From: CAJCIT01 sp963771305
GTDB lineage: Bacteria > Acidobacteriota > Terriglobia > Bryobacterales > Bryobacteraceae
Direction of reading: 5' to 3'
Assembly (NCBI GenBank): GCA_963771305.1
Contig: CAVYTS010000041.1
Location: 1-64,000, forward strand
DNA: 64,000 bases
Shown here: piece after piece, positions 7,917 through 16,378 of the stretch
How the letters are laid out: each line of letters begins with the position of its first letter
Position numbering within the stretch: the stretch's first letter is position 1
Made by a program: the position numbers and the translations under genes
The notes under the pieces: model-generated
Seen by the model: only the letters and a program-made list of their open reading frames with translations
Told to the model about the DNA's origin: nothing
The model's database searches: none

Positions 7917-8921
7917 TTACTTGGCGGCGGCATCAACCCAGACGTTGTCGGGCGCTAGTATTTCGGACTTTGGGGCTTCCGTTTGCACATTCACGCGCTG
8001 GAAACCAGCCTTCTTCTTCGGCACTGCGAGGAAAACCAGATAGTACTGATTGTTGAGAGCCTGCTGAAATTTCTTCAGGTAGGGATCAAAACTGACCAGG
8101 TCCGTCGTTGCGAGGTTATAGCACTCTCCTCCCGTTTCATCGGCCATCTTAGTAAGTCCCGAAAGCCCTAACTGAGCGTCCCAAGAACTTCGGCCGGCGC
8201 GTCCGATGCCGCGGGTGTATATGGAATAGACAAGAACGTTATTTCGCTGGCAGACTTCGCTAGCCGATTGTGCGTCAGGGCTTATGATAGGCATGCTGTG
8301 GTAAACAGGACCAAAATTGGGTCCGAACTGAGATTGCCGGGGTGTTTCGCCGCGCAGCCGGTCGATTCCGTCGCTCAGCATCAGAACCTCCCTCCGAACA
8401 TTCTGTTTCGGCCATCCCTTTACTAAATTGATGAGCGACAGGTACGGGCTATCCATGGTTGAAGGGCGACTTAGCGGCAGACGGATCGCCTTTATAGCAA
8501 GATCGTGATCCGCCGTAAAATTCTGAACGACGTTGACCCCGGCGTTCGACATGTAACCTATGCCGATGATCGTGCTCGCAGGCTGATTTTTGATGAATTC
8601 CTTGATGTCGCCAAGGTTGTTGAGATTGTTGCCAGCCGACGACATCGTATCGTCAATCAGAATCATCAGTTGGAGCGCGGCCTGATCGCCCTGCGCGGGA
8701 ATGAACTGCGTAACCTGAAGCGTGGTCTTGCCTTGCTTGACCCCCACATCGTTTTTCGAGAGGCGCGGGATTTCACTGTCGCTTTGGAGGCCCATGTCCG
8801 TGACTACCACATGAACCTGGACTGACGCCGGAGCAGCTTTCTCTTGAGCGTTCACAGTTAGGGCTGTTAGTGCGACGGCGCACACCGCACCGAGCATCAT
8901 GTACACCATCTTGAATTTCAT
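7917..8921 (-). CDS. Secreted VWFA-related protein (acidobacterial type)
   Basis: The 334-residue protein starts with a Sec signal peptide (MKFKMVYMMLGAVCAVALTA, cleavage near VNAQ). It then follows the acidobacterial VWFA-related layout: a short beta domain with VQVHVVVTD, then a von Willebrand A fold whose metal site begins at LILIDDTMSSAGNN and continues to LMLSDGIDRL. The MIDAS motif is DxTxS-like rather than a perfect DxSxS. An AGGAGAAA site lies just upstream of the ATG. It probably acts in the periplasm or at the surface in binding or assembly; the partner is unknown. It appears to be transcribed alone. Confidence 0.85.
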   Translation of the reverse strand: MKFKMVYMMLGAVCAVALTALTVNAQEKAAPASVQVHVVVTDMGLQSDSEIPRLSKNDVGVKQGKTTLQVTQFIPAQGDQAALQLMILIDDTMSSAGNNLNNLGDIKEFIKNQPASTIIGIGYMSNAGVNVVQNFTADHDLAIKAIRLPLSRPSTMDSPYLSLINLVKGWPKQNVRREVLMLSDGIDRLRGETPRQSQFGPNFGPVYHSMPIISPDAQSASEVCQRNNVLVYSIYTRGIGRAGRSSWDAQLGLSGLTKMADETGGECYNLATTDLVSFDPYLKKFQQALNNQYYLVFLAVPKKKAGFQRVNVQTEAPKSEILAPDNVWVDAAAK

Positions 8922-9171
8922 GTGTTTCTCCTGGTTATGAGGAAATCGAACAGCCTGGAACCGTTACCCCTGGTGTTAATAAGAGAATACACCGCATCTG
9001 GTTAGCATTGATGCAGTATACTCCCGGAATCAACGGGCAACAAGTCGCTGCCTGGAATCGACTCCGCTAGCAGTCGGGCGGCTGGACCGTCGGCGGCGAT
9101 TCCCGCGGGGTATTGTATCCTTAACCTCGAAATCGCGGTACGAACTGGTCCTCACGAATTGGTCTTCACTT

Positions 9172-9999
9172 ATGGCTGACTTGCACCGTGTCGATCGACA
9201 TCGGGCTCCGTGGCGGGACAAATGGCACGAGGTAATTTTCGGCCACGACACAGCCGCTGGCCGGCTCTTCGACGTTGTCCTACTCACCCTGATCCTGCTC
9301 AGTGTTCTTACTGTTCTCCTGGAGAGCGTGCGTTCTATTCGCGAACAATATGGAACCTATTTCCGCGTCGCTGAGTGGACCTTCACCTCGCTGTTTACCA
9401 TCGAATACGTTGCACGGCTCGTTTCCGCCAGGAATGCCAAACACTATGCCACGAGTTTTTTCGGCGTCGTAGATCTGCTCTCGATAGCGCCAATTTACCT
9501 GAGCTTCGTGTTTGGAGCGACGCACTCCTTCACCGTAGTGCGGTCTCTTCGCCTGCTCCGCGTCTTCCGCATATTGAAACTGACCGAATACATCGGCGAA
9601 GCGGCGGTTTTGCGGGTCGCTCTTCAGGAGAGTATTCGCAAGATTACCGTCTTTCTTTTCGCAGTCCTTGCCGTCGTCATCATCGTCGGCGCGTTGATGT
9701 TCGAGATTGAGGGCGAGGCAAACGGTTTCACCAGCATTCCCACAGCTATGTATTGGGCGATCGTGACCGTGACCACCGTCGGCTACGGTGACATCTCCCC
9801 GAAGACTGTGATTGGCCGCATCCTGGCCTCCATGCTGATGATCGTTGGCTATGGAATAATCGCGGTGCCGACCGGAATTGTGACATTTGAGTTTGCCCGG
9901 GCTTCAGCCGCCGGGCCCGTCCGGATCTGTTCCGCCTGTTTGCTACAGCCACATGACCGGGATGCGGTCTTTTGCAAGCGTTGCGGTACCCGGCTCTAG
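9172..9999 (+). CDS. Voltage-gated potassium channel (Kv type)
   Basis: The 275-residue protein has six membrane segments. S4 carries the voltage-sensing arginines (VVRSLRLLRVFRILKL). The pore loop has the selectivity filter TVGYGD between S5 and S6. The C-terminus ends in a small zinc ribbon, CSAC...CKRCG, an addition seen in some bacterial ion transporter proteins. There is no KTN/RCK domain, so gating is probably by voltage. No strong ribosome site precedes the ATG. The next gene, carbonic anhydrase, starts about 80 bp downstream on the same strand, so the two may share a transcript. Confidence 0.93.
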   Translation: MADLHRVDRHRAPWRDKWHEVIFGHDTAAGRLFDVVLLTLILLSVLTVLLESVRSIREQYGTYFRVAEWTFTSLFTIEYVARLVSARNAKHYATSFFGVVDLLSIAPIYLSFVFGATHSFTVVRSLRLLRVFRILKLTEYIGEAAVLRVALQESIRKITVFLFAVLAVVIIVGALMFEIEGEANGFTSIPTAMYWAIVTVTTVGYGDISPKTVIGRILASMLMIVGYGIIAVPTGIVTFEFARASAAGPVRICSACLLQPHDRDAVFCKRCGTRL

Positions 10000-10082
10000 A
10001 TCATCCTTTAGATTTGCACCTTTGAGCACCGCCTGAACAGCCCAAAAGCTTGTTAAAGTAGTAATCCGATTGGAGAGCCAAG

Positions 10083-10754
10083 ATGCCAAGCCCTACCAAA
10101 GCGCCGCTGAGGCGGTTACTTTTGGGAATCAAGAAATTTCGAAATGAGGTGTATCCGAAGCAGAAAGAGGCCTACCAACAGTTGGTACGCGAGGGCCAGG
10201 AGCCTCACACCCTTTTCATCACCTGTGCGGATTCTAGAATCGACCCCGAAGCCCTGACCCAGTCCGGACCCGGCGAGATCTTTGTCTCAAGGAACATTGG
10301 CAACATCGTGCCTGCATATGGAGAAATGCTGGGCGCCACCTCCGCCGTCGTCGAATATGCCGTGGTCGCGCTCAATGTCGCTCAGGTCGTCATCTGCGGC
10401 CATACCGACTGCGGCGCAATGAAAGCTCTGCTGCACCCCGAAAAACTGGAGTCGGTGCCAATCGTAAAAACCTGGCTTCGGAACGCCGATGCAGCGCTCA
10501 GCGTCGCAAAAGCCGGCCACCCGCACGCGGATGAGCATGCCTTCGTCAATCAGCTCATTGAACACAATGTGCTGTTGCAGTTAAATCATCTGCGGACTCA
10601 CCCGTCAGTGGCCGGACGTCTGGCGCAGCGAACTCTCGAGGTCTCCGGTTGGGTCTATGACATTGCTCACGGTAGCGCAAGCATCTACGACGAAGAGCAA
10701 CGAAAGTTTCTGCCGTTCGAAGACGAGTTGCAAACCCTGGCGGCGAAGTCTTAG
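10083..10754 (+). CDS. Beta-class carbonic anhydrase
   Basis: This enzyme interconverts CO2 and bicarbonate in the cytoplasm. The 223-residue protein has the beta-class zinc ligands: Cys48 in CADSR, which also supplies the Asp50-Arg52 dyad, and His107 and Cys110 in CGHTDCGAMKAL. The block SRNIGNIVP around residues 69-77 is also typical. A GGAGAG ribosome site lies 6-7 nt before the ATG. It follows the K+ channel gene closely on the same strand; no functional link is evident. Confidence 0.95.
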   Translation: MPSPTKAPLRRLLLGIKKFRNEVYPKQKEAYQQLVREGQEPHTLFITCADSRIDPEALTQSGPGEIFVSRNIGNIVPAYGEMLGATSAVVEYAVVALNVAQVVICGHTDCGAMKALLHPEKLESVPIVKTWLRNADAALSVAKAGHPHADEHAFVNQLIEHNVLLQLNHLRTHPSVAGRLAQRTLEVSGWVYDIAHGSASIYDEEQRKFLPFEDELQTLAAKS

Positions 10755-10960
10755 ACCGATTCGCCGAGGAGTTTCCGATTGAACCGTACGCTCCCCGCGC
10801 GGTCCCTTGCAGTAGTAGTCGATAGCTGCCGATAACACCAGATAACGTGTGAGTGCCACGCCATATTGTGGACGAACTTCTGCCGCGAAGCCGATTCTGT
10901 CTGCGTCTTGGCAGCCATTTAGAGCTATCCAATCCGCTTCGGAGCTTTCACCGTAGTAGC
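10755..10960. other. Intergenic with a fragment also seen near 21.2 kb
   Basis: The stretch after the carbonic anhydrase stop reads GATTCGCCGAGGAGTTTCCG and on toward GAACCGTACG. A close relative lies at 21175-21215 (GATTCGTCGAGACGTTTCCG). Both could encode a DRF(A/V)E(E/T)FPIEPY tail, so they look like two decayed copies of one gene end. Confidence 0.35.
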
Positions 10961-11958
10961 TGTAGCAGGATGCTGAAAAAAGGCTAATAGGGTGTTACGG
11001 GCCAGAACAGATTGACGTCTTAATGTTTTAAGATATGCGCGGCCAAGACACCCAGCAAAGCACAGCATTCAGTTATCTTTCACCAGAGGAACGAGTGCCG
11101 ATGGACCATCCGTTGCGACGAATTCGACCGATGGTTGACAGCGCCTTGAAGGCGCTCTCCCCCTGCTTTGATGAGATGTACTCGGCGGTAGGACGTCCGT
11201 CCATCCCGCCAGAGAAATTGCTGAAGGCGCTGCTGATCCAAGTCCTGTATACGATTCGCAGCGAGCGGCTGCTGATGGAGCAGTTGAGCTACAACTTGCT
11301 GTTCCGCTGGTTCGTCGGTCTGAGCATGGATGAGTCGGTTTGGGTGCCGACGGTGTACAGCAAGAACCGCGACCGGCTGCTGGAAGGCGAGATTGCCGAG
11401 AAGTTCTTCGCCCAGGTGCTGGGCCAGGCGCGGGCAGCCGACCTGCTCTCCGATGAGCACTTCAGTGTGGATGGGACATTGATCGAGGCTTGGGCCAGTC
11501 AAAAGAGTTTTCAAAGAAAAGATGGCGGCGACTCAAGGCCGAAGGACGATCCCGGCAATCCAAGCGTGGATTTTCATGGCGAGAAGCGCCGTAATGAGAC
11601 TCACGAATCGACCACCGACGCCGACTCACGGTTGGCGCGGAAGAGCGGCGGGCATGAGGCGAAGTTGGCCTACTGCGGCAACGTGATTATTGAGAACCGG
11701 CATGGACTGGTGGTAGACACCGAACTGCTGCAATGCAACGGGACGGCGGAGCGGGACGCAGCCCTGCTGATGGTGGAGCGGTTGGAAGGCACGCAGCGGG
11801 TCACGGTAGCCGCCGACAAAGGATACGACACCCAAGACTTCGTGCGGGAGATGCGCGGCATGAAGGCCACTCCGCACGTGTCGCAGAATCAGAAGCGAGC
11901 CGGCGGCAGCGCGATCGACGGCCGCACAACCCGGCATGCCGGCTACCAGGTCAGTCTA
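10961..11958 (+). mobile_element. IS5-type element, 3'-truncated copy
   Basis: The left end (TGTAGCAGGATGCTGAAAAA, 10961 onward) and everything up to about 11958 match the complete element at 35043-36367 in inverted orientation. The stretches I compared are base-for-base identical. The right ~330 bp and right terminal repeat are missing. Confidence 0.85.
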
Positions 11959-12021
11959 CGGGTAGAGGGCAGTAGCACGAATTTAACTCTCGTGCTACCA
12001 TTTGCTTGGCTGAAACCGTAG
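11035..12021 (+). pseudogene. Truncated IS5-family transposase
   Basis: The first ~308 residues are identical to the 365-residue transposase at 35196-36293: an N-terminal DUF772-like domain, then the DDE core with Asp in HFSVDGTLIEAW and in VAADKGYD. After GYQVSLR the frame leaves the element and reads VEGSSTNLTLVL into unrelated DNA. The KRIEEVFGW block with the third catalytic residue (Glu) is lost, so this copy should be inactive. Confidence 0.9.
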
Positions 12022-12027
12022 CACGAA
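11972..12027. promoter_or_regulatory. GTAGCACGA repeats before the TonB receptor gene
   Basis: GTAGCACGA (11972-11980) and its exact inverse TCGTGCTAC (11990-11998) flank a 9 bp spacer, and a third direct copy lies at 12018-12026, 48 bp before the receptor start. The layout fits an operator upstream of 12075; it could equally be the end of a lost insertion element. Confidence 0.4.
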
Positions 12028-12074
12028 TATGAAATTCGTCTGCCTCTGGTGACCAGAAGCTTCGGAGACCGAAG

Positions 12075-15000
12075 ATGAGAGGGAGACACTGGGCTTGGGA
12101 TGGCGGGCTCATCGCAGCACTCCTTTCAGCCGCTCCCATCTGGGCTGCCGTGGGCGGCAGTATCACTGGTGCAATCAAGGACCCCAGCGGCGCTGGTGTA
12201 CCACAGGCGCAGCTAACACTGACCAACACAACGCTAAAAACAAAATTTGAGCTAAAGTCCGACACACAGGGGTTCTACTCGTTCCCGGCGGTGCCGGTCG
12301 GTCAGTACGATTTACGGATCGAAGCGACAGGATTTAGACCGCAGCAAAAGACCAACCTCACCGTCAACGCAGATGGAGCGTTTCGCGTCGACGTATCGCT
12401 GGAGGTAGGCGAGAGATCCGACAGCGTCACAGTGACCGCGAACGAGGACACGATTGAAACGCAGGTCGATACGGTGGCAACCCACCTGGGCGAAGTCGTA
12501 TCCGACAAGCAGATGGAGGCAGTGCCCTTGAACGGCCGCAGCTACACGGATCTCCTGGCGATCCAGCCTGGCGTAAGTCCGGTTACGACTCTGACGCCAA
12601 CTTCGGTCATCATGGCGGGCGTCACCGGGACCATCAATCCTTCGGGCGATTTAAACCCTGGAGATGTCTCAATCAACGGGCAGCGCGAGTCGTCCAACGG
12701 CTTCTTCGTGGATGGGATCGACGTTCAGGAGCATATGAACGGCGGAACGTCGGTCATTCCCAACTTGGATTCGATACAGGAGTTTCGCGTGCTGACGAAC
12801 AACTTCGACCCTGAGTATGGCGACTATAACGGCGGTCTGATCAACGTGGTGACGAAGTCCGGTACCAGCGCCTTCCACGGTGATGCCTTCGAGTTCTTGC
12901 GGAACACCGATCTCGATGCCAGGAACTACTTCGACAGCACCCGCGGTGTGTTCCGCCAGAATCAGTTCGGGGCCACGCTCGGAGGACCCCTCAAACGGGA
13001 GCAAGTGTTCTTCTTTGTCGACTATCAGGGAACCCGGACTGTGGAAGGGATTACGTCATCGGAGACAAGCGTGCCCTCCAGTCAGGATCGCTCCGGCAAT
13101 CTCAGCGATATGGCCGGTTCGCTGACCGGAACTGTCAGCGGCCCCTACACCGCGCAGCTTCTGGCGCAAGAACTGGGCTACCAGGTCAAACAGGGCGAGC
13201 CGTACTATACCCCAGGCTGCGCGAGTTCGGCGTCTTGTGTGCTCCCGAATGCGGTCATTCCCATGAAGGCTTGGTCAGCCCCGGCTACGAACCTTCTGCA
13301 GTACATCCCAACGCCGAACATTGGCGCTAATCTGTTCGCGACTTCGGCTTATCCGGAAACCGTGAGCGACAACAAAGGATCAGCGCGGATTGACGCGAAT
13401 ACCCGGTGGGGCCAGCTATCCGGCTACTACTTCATCGATAACTATTCGTTGGACAATCCTTATCCCGGCGGCCAGGGCGGCGCCAGTGTCCCCGGTTTTG
13501 ATGCCTTAACCATCGGCCAGGCACAGTTGTTTTCCATCGGCGATACCAAAACCGTTGGAACCACGGGGGTTAATGGATTCCGTGCTGGTTTTCTGCGCAA
13601 TGCAAACAACATTGGCCAGCCACACGGTGGCTTGGGTGTCACTCTTCAATCGCAGGGTTTCGTAACCGGTGCCGGTACGCCAGGCATCGTCGTCCAGGCG
13701 CCTCAATTCGAAGGTGTGGAGAACATTTCTTTCCCCTCCTTCGTCATGGGCGTTCCTATTACAAACGTCGACCAGTGGAACAACACGTTATATCTCTGCG
13801 ACGTGTTCTCGAAAGTGCTTGGCAATCACACTCTGAAATTCGGCGGTCAGTTCCATACCGATCAAGTCAATGAGTATCCCAATGCGACGTTTAACGGGAC
13901 CTTCAACATCGAAGGAACGGAAACCGGGTCTGCGTTCGCAGATTTCTTATTGGGCTTCCCGAGCAACTTTACGCAGACCTCCGGTCAGAGTTTCTATCTC
14001 CGAAACCGGTACGGCGGCGCATTCGTCGAGGACAGCTGGCGGGTTCGCAGTAATCTAACGTTGAATCTGGGCGTGCGTTGGGATCTGATTACACCTTGGT
14101 GGGAAAAATACAATCAAATCCAGACCGTCGTTCCCGGTGAACAATCGGTTCTCTTTCCGAATGCTATGAACGGATTGGTTGTGCCCGGCGATCCAGGTAT
14201 TCCACGCACCCTCTCCCCCGCGAGGTACGGCAACTTTGCTCCCAGGGTCGGTATTGCCTATTCCCCGGACTTCCAGAACCGATTTCTGAAAGCAATCTTC
14301 GGCGATGCGGGAAAGAGTAGCATCCGGGCCAGTTATGGAATCTTTTATACGGCATTTCCGGGGCTGACGGCAGGCATTATGTACGGCGTTCCTCCCTATG
14401 GCTACAATTACCTGAGTCCGCAACCGCCCCTGTTCGCGACGCCGTTCATCAGTTCCTCGAACGGAGTTGAGAATACCGATCCATTTCCGTTGACCTTTCC
14501 GCCGCACAACGTCTCGGCAAACAATCCGTATACCGGTTTTGATTTCGCGGCTGTGACGCCGATCAGCGCCGATCCCTATTTCTACTACCGCAATAATGTG
14601 CCTTACACCGAGAACTACATGTTCTCAATCCAGCGCCAAATCGCCAGGACCGCGCTCTTAACCGTCAGCTACGTGGGAAATGAAGGTCATCATATTCTGG
14701 TGCTGGTGCCCGCAAACCTAGGCAACCCCGCGCTGTGCCTGAGTCTGAGCCGCCAAAGCCAGGTGGCACCTGGCACGTCCACCTGCGGGCCATTCGGCGA
14801 AGATGCTGCCTATACGTCCGCATCGGGCAAGTTCTATCAGGGAACTCGAGTTGGCTTAGGCTCCAACTTCGGTTCCACCATAGCTGACCAATCCGTCGGT
14901 AACTCCAATTACAATGCCCTCGAGGCGACTCTACGTTTCACGGTCGGCACGCGAGGAAATCTTCTCGTGGGCTATACCTATTCCAAATCGATGGATGATG

Positions 15001-15620
15001 CATCGAATATTGGAGAACAAACGAATCCGTTCAACCGCAGCTTAACCTGGGTCCCATCATCGTGGGACATGAGGCAAAATTTCGTCGCGACCTATACCTA
15101 CGCCTTGCCCTTCGATCGCTTCTTCGGGCGCAACCGTCTCACGGAAGGATGGAGTCTGTCCGGCACAACCCGATTCAGTACCGGTTTCCCCGTGACGTTG
15201 TTCGACGATTCCGACCGGTCATTTCTCGGGACGCTGGGCAACGGCGTCAACGACCAATTGCTAGACACGCCGCAGTACTTGGGCGGCCCGCTGGACATCA
15301 ATACAAACCCCCGTAACGGGAAACCCGAGTTCAATCCTAGCGCCTTTGCCCCGGAAGCTCTAGGGCAATTGGGCAACGCTGCTCGCCGTTCCTTCTACGG
15401 TCCTGGCATCGAAAATTTTGACATACAAGTCAGCAAAACAGTACTCGTGACCGAAACGAAAGCCTTCGATATCCGCGTGGAAGCGTTCAATGTCTTCAAC
15501 CACGCCCAGTTCTACGGGCCTTCTTCGGCCGATGGAGAAGTGAACAACTCGAACTTTGGGAGTGTCGTGAGCGCAGCCGCTCCCAGGTTGGTTCAAGTGG
15601 CAGTGAAGTTCCATTTCTAG
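12075..15620 (+). CDS. TonB-dependent receptor, Oar-like, with CarboxypepD_reg domain (1)
   Basis: The 1181-residue outer-membrane protein starts with a signal peptide (LIAALLSAAPIWAAVGG). A ~90-residue carboxypeptidase regulatory-like beta sandwich follows (GSITGAIKDPSGAGVPQAQL), then a plug domain (VPLNGRSYTDLLAIQPGV, GINVVTKSGT-type block), then a long barrel with repeated aromatic-rich strands. It ends in VKFHF, the aromatic C-terminus recognised for barrel insertion. This architecture is widespread in Acidobacteria and linked to uptake of large or complexed substrates. GGAGACC precedes the ATG. A His-rich peptide gene follows 61 bp downstream. It is similar along its length to the receptor at 28.2-31.8 kb. 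Confidence 0.92.
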   Translation: MRGRHWAWDGGLIAALLSAAPIWAAVGGSITGAIKDPSGAGVPQAQLTLTNTTLKTKFELKSDTQGFYSFPAVPVGQYDLRIEATGFRPQQKTNLTVNADGAFRVDVSLEVGERSDSVTVTANEDTIETQVDTVATHLGEVVSDKQMEAVPLNGRSYTDLLAIQPGVSPVTTLTPTSVIMAGVTGTINPSGDLNPGDVSINGQRESSNGFFVDGIDVQEHMNGGTSVIPNLDSIQEFRVLTNNFDPEYGDYNGGLINVVTKSGTSAFHGDAFEFLRNTDLDARNYFDSTRGVFRQNQFGATLGGPLKREQVFFFVDYQGTRTVEGITSSETSVPSSQDRSGNLSDMAGSLTGTVSGPYTAQLLAQELGYQVKQGEPYYTPGCASSASCVLPNAVIPMKAWSAPATNLLQYIPTPNIGANLFATSAYPETVSDNKGSARIDANTRWGQLSGYYFIDNYSLDNPYPGGQGGASVPGFDALTIGQAQLFSIGDTKTVGTTGVNGFRAGFLRNANNIGQPHGGLGVTLQSQGFVTGAGTPGIVVQAPQFEGVENISFPSFVMGVPITNVDQWNNTLYLCDVFSKVLGNHTLKFGGQFHTDQVNEYPNATFNGTFNIEGTETGSAFADFLLGFPSNFTQTSGQSFYLRNRYGGAFVEDSWRVRSNLTLNLGVRWDLITPWWEKYNQIQTVVPGEQSVLFPNAMNGLVVPGDPGIPRTLSPARYGNFAPRVGIAYSPDFQNRFLKAIFGDAGKSSIRASYGIFYTAFPGLTAGIMYGVPPYGYNYLSPQPPLFATPFISSSNGVENTDPFPLTFPPHNVSANNPYTGFDFAAVTPISADPYFYYRNNVPYTENYMFSIQRQIARTALLTVSYVGNEGHHILVLVPANLGNPALCLSLSRQSQVAPGTSTCGPFGEDAAYTSASGKFYQGTRVGLGSNFGSTIADQSVGNSNYNALEATLRFTVGTRGNLLVGYTYSKSMDDASNIGEQTNPFNRSLTWVPSSWDMRQNFVATYTYALPFDRFFGRNRLTEGWSLSGTTRFSTGFPVTLFDDSDRSFLGTLGNGVNDQLLDTPQYLGGPLDINTNPRNGKPEFNPSAFAPEALGQLGNAARRSFYGPGIENFDIQVSKTVLVTETKAFDIRVEAFNVFNHAQFYGPSSADGEVNNSNFGSVVSAAAPRLVQVAVKFHF

Positions 15621-15681
15621 GGCGCGTTGGGGTCATAGACGAGGGTAGCCAAAGCTGGGCTAAGCTTGGTGTGGGGACGAT

Positions 15682-15864
15682 ATGGAACACGAGCACGAGC
15701 ATAGTCACGAGCATGACCATAAACACAAGCACGGAGACATTGAGCACAGTCATCCTCATGAGCACACCCACAGCCACGAGCACGAACACGAAGCGGAACG
15801 CGAGCAACACAAGCACGAGCATCCAGAGCACGAAAACGAAACCCACGACCACCAACATAAGTAG
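15682..15864 (+). CDS. Histidine-rich 60-residue peptide, probable metal binder
   Basis: Of 60 residues, 23 are His, mostly as alternating HxH (MEHEHEHSHEHDHKHKHG and so on), with nearly all the rest Glu, Asp, Lys, Ser or Gln. Within the repeat both CAC and CAT are used for His while the amino acid is kept, which favours this frame over the other open frames of the low-complexity stretch. GGGGA lies about 5 nt before the ATG. No signal peptide is evident, so it would act in the cytoplasm, like Hpn-type Ni/Zn/Co storage peptides. It follows TonB receptor 1 on the same strand, hinting at metal traffic. No homologue is recognised by name. Confidence 0.6.
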   Translation: MEHEHEHSHEHDHKHKHGDIEHSHPHEHTHSHEHEHEAEREQHKHEHPEHENETHDHQHK

Positions 15865-16101
15865 GGCATAGATCGCCCTTGTGCCTGGTCTGCATCTCTC
15901 GGGGCATCGGAGGTATCGCGTCCACGCGCTCTTCATGGAACGACGTTTGCGACCTTCTGCCGCCGATTGGGAGAGCGCCTGGCTAGTCCGCTTTGTCCAT
16001 CCGCGTCTTGATCCTTCGCGGATTTGGTCAGATCTCGGGTGCTGCCGAGTCCAACACGTTCGGTGCCGATGAGCGAACCAACAAGAGCGAGCTCCGCTGA
16101 G

Positions 16102-16315
16102 CTAGTCTCCCTCGATGAGTTCATGAAAGAGTTCCCGCACCTTGCTTGTCGATGCGGCTAGTGCCTTCCGTCCCAGCGAAGTGGCTAGATACACGCGCCG
16201 AAGAGACTTCCCGTTTCGTTGCTTGGTAGATCGCAGATACCCTTTCTTCTCAAGCCCCTGAAGTAGCGGGTAAAGGCTCCCCGGACTGATCCGATATCCG
16301 TGACGGGCAAGTTCC
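16102..16315 (-). pseudogene. PadR-family regulator, C-terminal half (split by insertion)
   Basis: The segment encodes LARHGYRISPGSLYPLLQGL and on to the C-terminus ELFHELIEGD: the wing and dimerisation part of a PadR winged-helix repressor. Reading upstream it runs into the end of an IS21-like element at 16316. The missing N-terminus (DLYSGLIRLHVLHHAAEG...) lies at 20942-21077 on the same strand, past the insertion. PadR genes in Acidobacteria often sit near ADOP permeases. Confidence 0.85.
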
Positions 16316-16378
16316 TCGGGGGTCACCCAAAACCGGCCAGTCGGGGTCACTTCAAAACCGGCCAGTTGAAATCGTGAT

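Noticed and set aside
15496..15936. Minus-strand Val/Leu/Phe-rich frame over the His-rich gene, which looks like a membrane protein
   Set aside because: It is the complement of CAC/GAG repeats; the hydrophobic run is a by-product of the low-complexity DNA and has no ribosome site.
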